A DNA stretch of 64,000 nt from assembly GCF_017168235.1 (NCBI RefSeq), contig NZ_JABFAO010000002.1:578488-642487 (forward strand), read 5' to 3'. Source of the stretch: Rhodococcus sp. KRD197. Its GTDB lineage: Bacteria > Actinomycetota > Actinomycetes > Mycobacteriales > Mycobacteriaceae. Positions 15,920-26,680 of this stretch are shown in pieces. The notes beneath the pieces are model-generated. The model was not told the origin of the DNA. It was given only the letters and a program-made list of their open reading frames with translations, and did no database searches. The stretch's first letter is position 1; each line of letters begins with the position of its first letter. The position numbers and the translations under genes are program-made.

Positions 15920-18592
15920 TCAGAGCAGACCAAGTTCGTGTGCCGTGGCAATGGCGTCACGACGAGAGCGCACCTCGAGCTTGCGATAGATCCCTCGTAG
16001 GTGTGTCTTGACGGTGTTCACCGATACGAAATGGTCGGCAGCGATCTGCTCTGCGGTTCGCCACGATGGCAGTTCCCGGAGTAGTTCGAGCTCCCGGCGA
16101 GTCAATGCTCCCGAGGTTCGGCGAGCGGTCATGTTCGCGTCCTGCGGGACCGCGGCGCGCGCGAGGTCCGCAAAGGACTCGAGGGCGCCGAAGCGCCCAT
16201 GGTTGTGCGAGAGAATGTCGCGAATGGGCCGGCCGGCTTCGGCGAAGGGCAGAAGAATGTTCTCCGGTTCCGCAATCGCCAAAGCCCGCACCACCGTGTC
16301 GAACGCCCGAGTGGGATGCGCACGCGCTGCTGCCACGCACGCCGAGGCGAGGAGTGCGCGCACGAGCGTGACCTGGTTGAGGCAGCGGCGGCTGCCGGTG
16401 ATCACCGCGTTCAGTTCGGTATCGGCGGCGTCGAGTCGGCCGTTGAAGCGATGCACCTCCGCGGCGAGCACCGAGACCTCCCCGACTCGTCCGAGCCGCC
16501 GAGCCGTGAGTTCGACCAGTTCGGTGGCGCGATGCACCTGCCCGGACGCCAGGTAGCGGTGGGCGATCATCGGAACCAGCAGACCCTCGAAGGCAGGAAC
16601 GACCGGAAGATCGAACTCGAGCCTCTCCCGGTCATGACGCCCGTGGTTCTCACCTGCAGCGAGGGATGCCTCGCGCGCGTTCGACGCCCGCGCTGCCTCG
16701 ACAACCCAGTGCGCACGGCGTCCGTACTCTGCGACTGCGGGAACGGGTGATCCGGTGAAGGCTGCCCAGACGTCCTCCGGATTCGGTGTCGATGTCGGAT
16801 CCAGCCGCACGGCCGCAACGATCAGATCGATCGACTGGTTCATTGCGTATACGGGTGAATCGAGGAGGCGGTACTTCAGTGCGTACTTCCGGCCCTGTTC
16901 TGCGGTGCCCAACGCATCGCTGAGGTGCCCGGCCAGAAACTGGCATCCGGCCTCGAGCGTCAGGCAGGCCAGGACGGTGAGGTGGAGGTTGCCGGCCCTG
17001 GCATTGGCCGCTGCGTCCGACAAGGACTGCTGTGCGGCGGTGAATCGACTCAGGTGCAGGTGGGCCAGACCTACCACCATCAGCGTGTACGCATCGAGTT
17101 CGGGTGAACCGGACGCTCCCACGTCGAGTTGCTCGAGGCGGTCCAGCGCTGCCGAGGTATTTCCGGCCCCGAGAGTCGCATGCAGCTCGAGTGCCCGACG
17201 CAGCATCTCGGCATCGCGATCTCCGTGCGGCGTGTAGTTCGCGCGTCGGAGTGCGGACAGTATCGACACCGCCGGGGCAGTGTTGCCCTCGGCCATCAGA
17301 GCCGCCGCGGAAATCAGCGACGCGGTGGGGTCGCGTCGGACGTCGACGGGGCTGTGCTCGATGGCGCTGAGTACCTCGGCTGAGTTGCCGCGCAACACCA
17401 TCCCGAGTCCGGATTCGACCAGGATCGCCAGAATCGCCGGGCAATCGCCGGCGTGAACGCTGTGCGAGAGCGCTTGCAGTGGTTGCCGATAGTCGTTGAA
17501 CCAGGACGACGCGACGCGCTCGAGGTTGCGTATCTGAGCTGCACCGAGGCGCGCGATCTCGGCGCGCAGATACTCGCGCATCAGCGGGTGGTATCGATAG
17601 ACGGGCTCCGATTCGGGGATCCGGTCGAGGAGAAAATTCTGCGCGATGAGGTCGTCGAGGATGTCCTGTGCATGCGGGTTGCCGGTGAGTCGCTCCGCTA
17701 GATCGGTTGTGAACCATTCCGGCACAGAGGTTTCCAGTAGAAATGTGCGAACCTCTGCGGTCAGGTGCGACAGAATCTCGCCGACGAGATAGTCGGCCAC
17801 GCTGTGCTGCGAGCCGGTGAATGCCTCGATCACTTCCGGTGGGCGCTGTGAACCCGTGAGCGCCATTGCTGCCAGGCGCAATCCCGCCGCCCAGCCTTCG
17901 GTTCTGTTCATCAGCTTGGCGGAGTCACTCGGATCGAGCTCGATAGCCGACCGCGCGAACAGCTGTGAGGCCTCGTCCTCGGTGAAGGCTACGGCCGAGG
18001 GTGAGATGTCGTGCACGAGGCCGTCGAGGCGCAGCTTCTGTAGTGCCAGTGGTGGCTCGAACCGGCCCGCGACGATGGTCCGGACATTGCGCGGCGGCCA
18101 GCGCAGGAAGTTGCCGAGGACGGTGAGCATGTCGTTCTCGTGCAGGAGGTGGCAGTCATCGAGAATCAGCGTGATGTGCTCGTCGACGGATTCGAGCGCA
18201 TCGACCAGAGCGGCGGTGAAATTCGCGTACGACGGATCGTCGGCGGTGGGCAGTGACTCGACGGCCGCGGCCAGGGCGGCCGATCCGGACTGTGAGAACG
18301 TCGAGACGATGACCTCGCGCAGATGCGCGAGGTCATTGTCGGATTCATCGACAGTGAGCCATGCGATCGCCTCGGCGTCGAGCGCGCGGCTGGTGGCAGA
18401 GCGGCGTGCTGCTACCCAGTCGGCGAGCAACGTCGTCTTGCCTGCACCGGCAGGCGCCGTCAGCAGCGTGACCGTACTGGCAGTGTCGGCGCGGTCGAGG
18501 AGATCGAGCAAGCGTCGACGTCGAATGGTGGACCGGCCGGGCGCCGGCACGCGACTGCGCAGCGTGGGCGTGGAGTAGGGCAACGTGGTCAT
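15920..18592 (-). CDS. MalT-type LuxR-family ATP-dependent transcriptional regulator
   Basis: 890 aa from ATG 18592, preceded by GGGAGAGG; an upstream ATG at 18616 lacks such a site. STAND ATPase layout: Walker A TAPAGAGKTTLL (about 45-56), Walker B LILDDCHLL, a central TPR-like helical array, and a C-terminal LuxR HTH (ALTRRELELLRELP, then AEQIAADHFVSVNTVKTHL). MalT-like proteins are inducer-activated; the inducer is unknown here. Divergent from ask across 391 bp. Confidence 0.9.
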   Translation of the reverse strand: MTTLPYSTPTLRSRVPAPGRSTIRRRRLLDLLDRADTASTVTLLTAPAGAGKTTLLADWVAARRSATSRALDAEAIAWLTVDESDNDLAHLREVIVSTFSQSGSAALAAAVESLPTADDPSYANFTAALVDALESVDEHITLILDDCHLLHENDMLTVLGNFLRWPPRNVRTIVAGRFEPPLALQKLRLDGLVHDISPSAVAFTEDEASQLFARSAIELDPSDSAKLMNRTEGWAAGLRLAAMALTGSQRPPEVIEAFTGSQHSVADYLVGEILSHLTAEVRTFLLETSVPEWFTTDLAERLTGNPHAQDILDDLIAQNFLLDRIPESEPVYRYHPLMREYLRAEIARLGAAQIRNLERVASSWFNDYRQPLQALSHSVHAGDCPAILAILVESGLGMVLRGNSAEVLSAIEHSPVDVRRDPTASLISAAALMAEGNTAPAVSILSALRRANYTPHGDRDAEMLRRALELHATLGAGNTSAALDRLEQLDVGASGSPELDAYTLMVVGLAHLHLSRFTAAQQSLSDAAANARAGNLHLTVLACLTLEAGCQFLAGHLSDALGTAEQGRKYALKYRLLDSPVYAMNQSIDLIVAAVRLDPTSTPNPEDVWAAFTGSPVPAVAEYGRRAHWVVEAARASNAREASLAAGENHGRHDRERLEFDLPVVPAFEGLLVPMIAHRYLASGQVHRATELVELTARRLGRVGEVSVLAAEVHRFNGRLDAADTELNAVITGSRRCLNQVTLVRALLASACVAAARAHPTRAFDTVVRALAIAEPENILLPFAEAGRPIRDILSHNHGRFGALESFADLARAAVPQDANMTARRTSGALTRRELELLRELPSWRTAEQIAADHFVSVNTVKTHLRGIYRKLEVRSRRDAIATAHELGLL

Positions 18593-18983
18593 ACGCAACC
18601 CTCTCCCGACTGACAAGGCGCAAGCGATGTGGCGGACGGCCCAATAGTATTACGTTCCTTACGGTTTGGGGTGCCAACACTGTAAATCGGGTGGCCCGGT
18701 CTGTTTTGTCGAGGCTTGTGTGTTCTCGATGCCGGATTCGTTGGCCTTTTTCGCATCTGGCGCCCGGGAAATGGCGTCCGAAGCGGACGGGGCCTCGGAA
18801 TCGCTTCGGGTCTCTTTGTTCGAACGGGCCCAGGATTTCGAGTCGGGAGCGTCTGTGCCGGAATCGTCGCAGGTCAGAGGTGGTGCCGGTGTACCCGCGG
18901 CGCGGATCGGACCCGGAACTCGGTAAGGTAGCCAGGCCAGATGCACCAGCAATCGCACCCGAAAGCAGCGGAGGTACACACGC
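18593..18983. other. Intergenic region between the LuxR-type gene and ask
   Basis: 391 bp carrying the divergent promoters. Frames here lack actinobacterial codon character and no RNA structure was recognised. The right end has AGCGGAGG, the ribosome-binding site of ask. Confidence 0.6.
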
Positions 18984-21276
<2,293 letters not shown>

Positions 21277-21286
21277 GCGCCTTCGG

Positions 21287-21336
21287 CGCATGTGAGTGGA
21301 AATACATAGCCCGCTATGTATTTCCACTCACATGCG
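21287..21336. repeat. Long intergenic palindrome, copy D (perfect)
   Basis: Perfect 24-bp arms 21287-21310 and 21313-21336, spacer CC, with GGCGCCTTCGGCGC on the left and GCGCGGAGCGCC on the right. It lies between convergent asd and the ABC ATPase gene; the latter's stop (TGA, 21328-21330) is within the right arm. Confidence 0.93.
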
Positions 21337-22404
21337 CGGAGCGCCTTCGCCCGACCCGTCGAAGACGTGCGCATGTGCCTCGTCGAACCGCACGGCCACC
21401 ACATCGCCCTTCTGGGGTGGGTCACGCCAATCCGCACGCGCGACGATGGTCTGCGTCCGACCGTTGATGTCGGCGCGACCGAAGACGAAGGCCTCCGAAC
21501 CCAGCTCCTCGACCACATCGATCTCGAGCTTCAATCCCGACGAGACGATCTCGACGTGTTCCGGCCGAATGCCGAACATCACCTCGGAGCCACTGCAGCG
21601 GGCGAGGACATCGCGCGGAATCGGAACGACCTGGTCGCCGATCCGCACTCCGCCGTCGGTGATCGGGGCACTGAACAGGTTCATCGACGGGGATCCCATG
21701 AACCCGGCGACGAAGACGTTCGCGGGAGTTCGGTACAGCTCGCGCGGTGAGGCGCACTGCTGCAGCGTTCCGCCTTTGAGTACCGCGACGCGGTCGCCCA
21801 TGGTCATCGCCTCCACCTGATCGTGCGTGACGTACACCGTGGTGGTGGCCAGCCTGCGCTGCAGCTGCGCGATCTGCGTGCGGGTCTGAACTCGGAGTTT
21901 CGCGTCCAGATTCGACAGCGGCTCGTCCATCAGAAAGACCTGCGGCTGACGGACGATGGCCCGGCCCATGGCCACGCGCTGGCGTTGCCCTCCCGAGAGC
22001 GCCTTCGGCTTCCGATCGAGGTAGTCCTCGAGGTCCAGGAGCTTCGCGGCTTCGAGGACGCGTGTTCGGATCTCCTCTTTGCCGGCTTTGGCGAGCTTGA
22101 GCGCGAAGCCCATGTTCTCGGCGACGCTCATGTGCGGGTAGAGCGCGTAGTTCTGGAACACCATCGCGATGTCGCGGTCCTTGGGTTCGGAATGCGTGAC
22201 GTCCGAGCCGCCGATGAGAATGCGACCGCTGTCGACCTCCTCGAGGCCGGCGAGCATGCGCAGAGATGTGGACTTGCCGCAGCCCGACGGGCCGACGAGA
22301 ACGAGAAATTCGCCGTCGGCGATCTCGAGGTCGAGGGCGTTGACCGCGGGCACCTCAGAGCCCGGGAAAAGCCTGGTGGCGCGGTCGAACGTGATAGATG
22401 CCAT
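21328..22404 (-). CDS. ugpC: UgpC/MsmK-family carbohydrate ABC transporter ATP-binding protein
   Basis: 358 aa from ATG 22404. Walker [16 protein letters not shown]-loop [13 protein letters not shown], signature [15 protein letters not shown], Walker [14 protein letters not shown], and a C-terminal TOBE/MalK-like regulatory domain. No permease or binding-protein gene lies nearby, so it may be a shared ATPase serving several sugar importers, as MsiK does in streptomycetes. The symbol denotes the family, not a proven glycerol-phosphate role. The last Met codon and stop are within an intergenic palindrome. Confidence 0.86.
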   Translation of the reverse strand: MASITFDRATRLFPGSEVPAVNALDLEIADGEFLVLVGPSGCGKSTSLRMLAGLEEVDSGRILIGGSDVTHSEPKDRDIAMVFQNYALYPHMSVAENMGFALKLAKAGKEEIRTRVLEAAKLLDLEDYLDRKPKALSGGQRQRVAMGRAIVRQPQVFLMDEPLSNLDAKLRVQTRTQIAQLQRRLATTTVYVTHDQVEAMTMGDRVAVLKGGTLQQCASPRELYRTPANVFVAGFMGSPSMNLFSAPITDGGVRIGDQVVPIPRDVLARCSGSEVMFGIRPEHVEIVSSGLKLEIDVVEELGSEAFVFGRADINGRTQTIVARADWRDPPQKGDVVAVRFDEAHAHVFDGSGEGAPRM

Positions 22405-22500
22405 GGGTATGTGTGATCCCTCCACCGGCAGGAACGTGCCGGACGATCCGAGTGACGGGTGTCGACGGGTGTCGACGAGGCAACATAGTATGGCGGCGGG

Positions 22501-22590
22501 AGTGGAGCCTGCGGAACGACCCTGGGTGAAGCTTGCAGTGGAGCCTGCGGAACGACCCTGGGTGAAGCTTGCAGTGGAGCCTGCGGAATG
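22501..22590. repeat. 36-bp tandem repeat, about 2.5 copies
   Basis: Two exact 36-bp units (22501-22536 and 22537-22572, each beginning AGTGGAGCCTGCGGAACGAC) and a third partial unit that diverges after 16 bases. A 10-bp direct repeat ACGGGTGTCG occurs twice just before it (22455-22474). The repeats lie in the gap between ugpC and the multicopper oxidase gene, 44 bp before the latter's start. Confidence 0.9.
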
Positions 22591-22633
22591 CCGCTGGTAT
22601 CCATGCCACGGTCTGGGATGGGGAGGGTACGGC

Positions 22634-24448
22634 TTGAACGAGGTGTCTCGCAGGTCGGCCTTCCGTGCGGCCGGTGTCATGGCGCTCGTTGCGGGGGCGG
22701 CAGCGCTCCCGTCCAGTTCTCGGGCTCGCCACGCGTTCGCTGACGACATCTTCGGCGGCAACAGTCCGCTGCTGTTCCACTCTCCGCCGTTGCAACCGTT
22801 CCGGGACGAGCTGCCACGGCTGCCGATGCTCACCGGCACCGACCTTTCGCTCGAGGCGCGCAGCAGTGTGCATCGCTTCCATGCCGATCTGCCGGAGGGG
22901 CCCACGTTCGGGTACGGCGAATGCAACTACCTGGGCCCGACGATCGAAAGCGTGCAAGGCCAGCCGTGGACGCTGCGGTACACCAACAGCACCGAGGGCA
23001 ATCCACTCGCCGCCGACGTCGACACCTCCTTGCACGGCCTGAGCGAGCGCGATCGCGAGCAGACAGCGACCACGCTGCACCTGCACGGCGGAATCACGTC
23101 GCCCGAGAGCGACGGTCACTCGGAGATGCTCGTGCAGCCGGGGGAGTCCCTCACGCACAAATTCTCGGGGCTCAACGAATCCGCTGGTCTGTGGTACCAC
23201 GATCACGCTATGTCGATGACGCGCATCAACGTCTATGCCGGTCTTGTCGGTGTCAATCTTGTTCGTGATCAGTTCGATTCGGGTTCGGCAGACAATTCGC
23301 TCGGTCTACCGTCCGGTGAATTCGAGGTACCTCTGGTACTGCAGGAAAAGATCATGAATCCCGACGGCAGCATGAGCCTGCGTACCAACATCACCGTGCC
23401 GCAAGGCAAGTGGGAAGGTGGCGGTACCGGCGACGTGGGCGTCGTCAACGGAAAGATCTGGCCGACGATGGAAGTCGCGCGAGGGATGTACCGCTTCCGT
23501 ATCGTCAACGCAGGTTCGTACAGTGTGTGGAATCTGTTTCTCAGCAATCGAATGACGTTCTGGGTCATCGGAAACGACGGCGGTTTGCTCGACGCCCCCG
23601 TCCGGACCGAGAGCATCCGCCTGGCTCCCGCTGAACGCGTTGACGTGTTGGTGGACTTCGGATCGGTCGAGCCGGGTGAGGTGATCGAGCTCCGCAACGA
23701 CGAGCCGCCGCCCGCACAGGCCGCGTCGCTGGGCGCGGTACCGATGCCGCTGTTCTGTCAGTTCAGGGTGGCGTCGGGACGCGGTTTCGCAGGAGAGATC
23801 ATGACGATGTATCGCGGCGGCAAGGGGCAACCGGCTTTGCTCCCGGAGATACCCCTCGCGCAGGTGCAGCGGACCGTGACGGTCAATCAGCCGTCGGCGG
23901 GACTGTCTTTGGCACCGCCGATGATGACACTGAACAATCTTCGCTACAGCGACCCCGATATCGAGATGCCGGCGCAGGGCGCCGTCGAGCAGTGGAACAT
24001 CGTCAACACCACGCTCGAGCCGCACCCGATCCATCTGCATCTGGTGCACTTTCGCACCCTCGGCCGCGCTCCGGTGGATCTCGCGGCGTACATGCGTGAT
24101 CACCCGCGGCCCGATATCGGCGTCAAGTGGGCGCCGGAGGTCGAACGCTATGTCACCGGTCCGCTCGCACCGCCGCCGGCGTGGGAAGCGGGGGCGAAGG
24201 ACACCGTCAACACATACCCCGGCACGGTGACGCGCATTCTGGTGCGTTTCCCGACCGGCGATGAGCTCGGCTTCGATCCCGATGCGACGTTCACGGCGCC
24301 TTCCAGCGGCAATCGCTCGAGCCACGACATGGGCCACGGCGCGGGGCACGATATGGGCGCAGGGGCCGAGCTGCAGGGTTACATGTGGCACTGTCACATG
24401 CTCGACCACGAGGATCACGAGATGATGCTGCGGTACCGGGTGGTCTGA
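22634..24448 (+). CDS. Tat-exported multicopper oxidase
   Basis: 604 aa from TTG 22634 (GGGAGGG 7 nt before); GTG 22643 is the alternative. The Tat-type signal [20 protein letters not shown] precedes three cupredoxin domains. Copper motifs in order are [40 protein letters not shown] and [15 protein letters not shown], so all types 1, 2 and 3 copper ligands are present. Closest in layout to phenoxazinone synthase/bilirubin oxidase-like enzymes. A Met/His-rich insert ([12 protein letters not shown]) sits just before the last copper motif, as in copper-resistance oxidases. It acts outside the membrane; monocistronic. Confidence 0.9.
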   Translation: MNEVSRRSAFRAAGVMALVAGAAALPSSSRARHAFADDIFGGNSPLLFHSPPLQPFRDELPRLPMLTGTDLSLEARSSVHRFHADLPEGPTFGYGECNYLGPTIESVQGQPWTLRYTNSTEGNPLAADVDTSLHGLSERDREQTATTLHLHGGITSPESDGHSEMLVQPGESLTHKFSGLNESAGLWYHDHAMSMTRINVYAGLVGVNLVRDQFDSGSADNSLGLPSGEFEVPLVLQEKIMNPDGSMSLRTNITVPQGKWEGGGTGDVGVVNGKIWPTMEVARGMYRFRIVNAGSYSVWNLFLSNRMTFWVIGNDGGLLDAPVRTESIRLAPAERVDVLVDFGSVEPGEVIELRNDEPPPAQAASLGAVPMPLFCQFRVASGRGFAGEIMTMYRGGKGQPALLPEIPLAQVQRTVTVNQPSAGLSLAPPMMTLNNLRYSDPDIEMPAQGAVEQWNIVNTTLEPHPIHLHLVHFRTLGRAPVDLAAYMRDHPRPDIGVKWAPEVERYVTGPLAPPPAWEAGAKDTVNTYPGTVTRILVRFPTGDELGFDPDATFTAPSSGNRSSHDMGHGAGHDMGAGAELQGYMWHCHMLDHEDHEMMLRYRVV

Positions 24449-24568
24449 CCCTCTGGGGTCGCGCGGCTTTTCGCACACTTTTCGGCTGTCCGCGCGTGTT
24501 GCAGCCTGTGCGAACGACTGAAACCTGCGCGAACAGCCATGCGACCCGCGCTCGCGCACAGCTCACTT

Positions 24569-24590
24569 ACAAGCAGTCTGGACTGTTTGT
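24569..24590. promoter_or_regulatory. Operator palindrome of the tetR-BVMO-choD operon
   Basis: Inverted repeat ACAAGCAGTC-TG-GACTGTTTGT with one mismatch, 12 bp upstream of the tetR ATG. It overlaps a possible -35 (TGGACT, 24579-24584), with TATGGT (24602-24607) 17 bp later. That spacing would place transcription start at about GTG 24615, a leaderless start inside the annotated frame. Confidence 0.65.
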
Positions 24591-24602
24591 TGATTTGACG
24601 CT

Positions 24603-25196
24603 ATGGTCGCAAGTGTGACCCAAACCACCGAGGTTCCAGAGAGGCGAACCCAAGCCGAACGTACGGCCGGTACGCAGGCGAAACTGCTCGACGCCGCGAT
24701 CGACTGCCTCGTCGAACTCGGCTTCGCCAAGACCAGCACTCAGGAGATCGCCCGCCGCGCCGGAGTATCGCGCGGCGCTCAGCTGCACCACTTTCCGACC
24801 AAGGAATCGCTGGTGACCGCAGCCGTCGGACACCTCGTCGAGAAGCGCCTCGCCGAGATCCTCGAGGCCGATCCCGATCCCGATCGCGGCGTCGAGGTGC
24901 TCAGCGAGGCATTCTCCGGCCCACTGTTCTACGCGGCGCTCGAGCTGTGGGTGGCAGCGCGGACCGACCCGGCGCTGCACGAGGCCATGGTCCCGCTGGA
25001 GCGTCGGGTCTCCGAGGCGATCATGGGCGGCGCGACCGCGATCATGGGCAGCCGCATGACGAACGAATCGATCGAACTCACCGTCGAATTGGCCCGCGGA
25101 CTCGCGGTCTCGGCACTCTTCCGCACGCCCGACGCCGATGCTGCGCTTCGGGCCCGACTGCTCCCTGTCTGGGAGTCGAAGGTGGTCACCTCATGA
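24603..25196 (+). CDS. TetR/AcrR-family regulator of the adjacent oxidoreductase operon
   Basis: 197 aa. HTH STQEIARRAGVSRGAQLHHF (about residues 45-64). ATG 24603 has no Shine-Dalgarno; GTG 24615 fits a leaderless start. The stop overlaps the next gene's ATG by 4 nt, so it is the first gene of a four-gene operon and very likely autoregulates through the palindrome just upstream. The effector is unknown; a ketone or steroid-like compound would suit the enzymes it governs. Confidence 0.87.
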   Translation: MVASVTQTTEVPERRTQAERTAGTQAKLLDAAIDCLVELGFAKTSTQEIARRAGVSRGAQLHHFPTKESLVTAAVGHLVEKRLAEILEADPDPDRGVEVLSEAFSGPLFYAALELWVAARTDPALHEAMVPLERRVSEAIMGGATAIMGSRMTNESIELTVELARGLAVSALFRTPDADAALRARLLPVWESKVVTS

Positions 25197-26680
25197 CAGT
25201 TCCAGAATCGGTACGCGTACTCGTCGTCGGAGCGGGCTTCGCCGGCATCGCCGCCGCAGCACGCATTCTCGACGACGATCCCAGCGCGGACGTGTTGATC
25301 ATCGAGCGCGCCTCGGAGGTCGGCGGCACCTGGCGAGACAACACCTACCCGGGTTGTGCCTGCGATGTGCCGACCTCGCTGTATTCGTTCTCGTTCGCCC
25401 CCAGCCCCGACTGGACGCACACCTTTGCGCGCCAACCGGAGCTTTTCACCTACCTGCGCGGCGTCGTCGATTCGCTCGGCCTGCGTAGCCGGATCGTCTT
25501 CGACTGCGAGCTCACCTCCGCGGTGTGGAATCCCGAGCGATCGCACTGGAACGTCGAAACCTCGCAGGGACCGGTGAGCGCCGAAGTACTCGTCGCGGCC
25601 ACCGGCGCGCTCTCGACACCGAAACTGCCCGATGTTCCGGGCCTCGACATCTTCGGCGGCACCATGTTCCACTCCGCAACGTGGAATCACGATCACGATC
25701 TCACCGGGGAACGGGTCGCGGTGATCGGGACCGGCGCCTCGGCGGTGCAATTCGTGCCCGAGATCGTCGACCGGGCCGAGCGGCTCACCGTCTTCCAGCG
25801 GACCCCGGCCTGGGTGGTGCCCCGCCTCGACCGAACCCTCGGCAGGCTCGAAAAGGCCATGTACAAGCGGTTCCCGTCGACGCAGAAGGCAGTGCGCGGC
25901 GTCATCTACGGCTACCGCGAGGCATATGTCACCGCCCTCGCACATCATCCCAAGGTGCTGCCGCTGATCTCGAACGTCGCGAAGATTCACCTGCGTCGAC
26001 AGGTCAAGAACCCGGTCAAGCGCGCCGCGTTGACGCCCGACTTTCTTCTCGGCTGCAAGCGCATGCTGCTGTCCAACGACTGGTTGAAGACGCTCGATCG
26101 AGACGACGTGGACCTCGTGGCCAGCCGGTTGACCCGGATCACCGAGGACTCGGTGATCGATGCGGACGGTAACTCGTACCCAGTGGACACGATCATTTTC
26201 GGCACGGGATTCACCCCCACCGAACCGCCGATTTCGAACGCCCTGGTCAGTACGGACGGTCGCACGCTGGCCGAGCACTGGGGTGGCAGTCCCAACGCTT
26301 TCCGCGGCACCACCGTGCACGGATTTCCCAACCTCTTCCTGATGTACGGCCCCAACACCAACCTCGGGCACAGCTCCATCGTCTACATGCTCGAGTCGCA
26401 GGCCAACTATGTGGTCGATGCGCTGCGCCGGATGGCCGATCACCGGCTGGCATCGGTGGAGGTCAGCGAACATGCGCAGCAGCAATACAACTCGTGGATT
26501 CACGACTCGCTCGCGGGGACGGTGTGGAACTCCGGTGGTTGCTCGAGCTGGTACCTCGATGCTCAGGGGCGCAACCCGGTGATGTGGCCCACGTACACCT
26601 TCAAGTTCCGCAACTCGACACGCACATTCGACCTCGGGCACTACGAGGGCGCACCGGCGAAAGAAGGTCAACAGGTATGA
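25193..26680 (+). CDS. Baeyer-Villiger-type flavin monooxygenase
   Basis: 495 aa. FAD-binding GAGFAGIAAAARIL at the N-terminus, NADPH-binding VIGTGASAVQFVPEI near residue 180, and between them FGGTMFHSATWNHDHD, which fits the type I BVMO fingerprint FxGxxxHxxxW. Such enzymes insert oxygen beside a ketone, or in some members oxidise N or S. The ATG overlaps the tetR stop, and its stop overlaps the choD ATG, so the three genes are translationally coupled. The substrate cannot be predicted. Confidence 0.9.
   Translation: MTVPESVRVLVVGAGFAGIAAAARILDDDPSADVLIIERASEVGGTWRDNTYPGCACDVPTSLYSFSFAPSPDWTHTFARQPELFTYLRGVVDSLGLRSRIVFDCELTSAVWNPERSHWNVETSQGPVSAEVLVAATGALSTPKLPDVPGLDIFGGTMFHSATWNHDHDLTGERVAVIGTGASAVQFVPEIVDRAERLTVFQRTPAWVVPRLDRTLGRLEKAMYKRFPSTQKAVRGVIYGYREAYVTALAHHPKVLPLISNVAKIHLRRQVKNPVKRAALTPDFLLGCKRMLLSNDWLKTLDRDDVDLVASRLTRITEDSVIDADGNSYPVDTIIFGTGFTPTEPPISNALVSTDGRTLAEHWGGSPNAFRGTTVHGFPNLFLMYGPNTNLGHSSIVYMLESQANYVVDALRRMADHRLASVEVSEHAQQQYNSWIHDSLAGTVWNSGGCSSWYLDAQGRNPVMWPTYTFKFRNSTRTFDLGHYEGAPAKEGQQV

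Noticed and set aside
18666-18926. 86-codon frame upstream of ask
   Set aside because: No ribosome-binding site, unusual composition and no family; treated as promoter region.
22501-22590. 36-bp units as a CRISPR array
   Set aside because: The units are directly adjacent with no spacers and no cas genes are present.
24929-26671. 580-codon open frame on the minus strand
   Set aside because: Antisense shadow of the tetR end and the BVMO gene; its translation has no recognisable domain.
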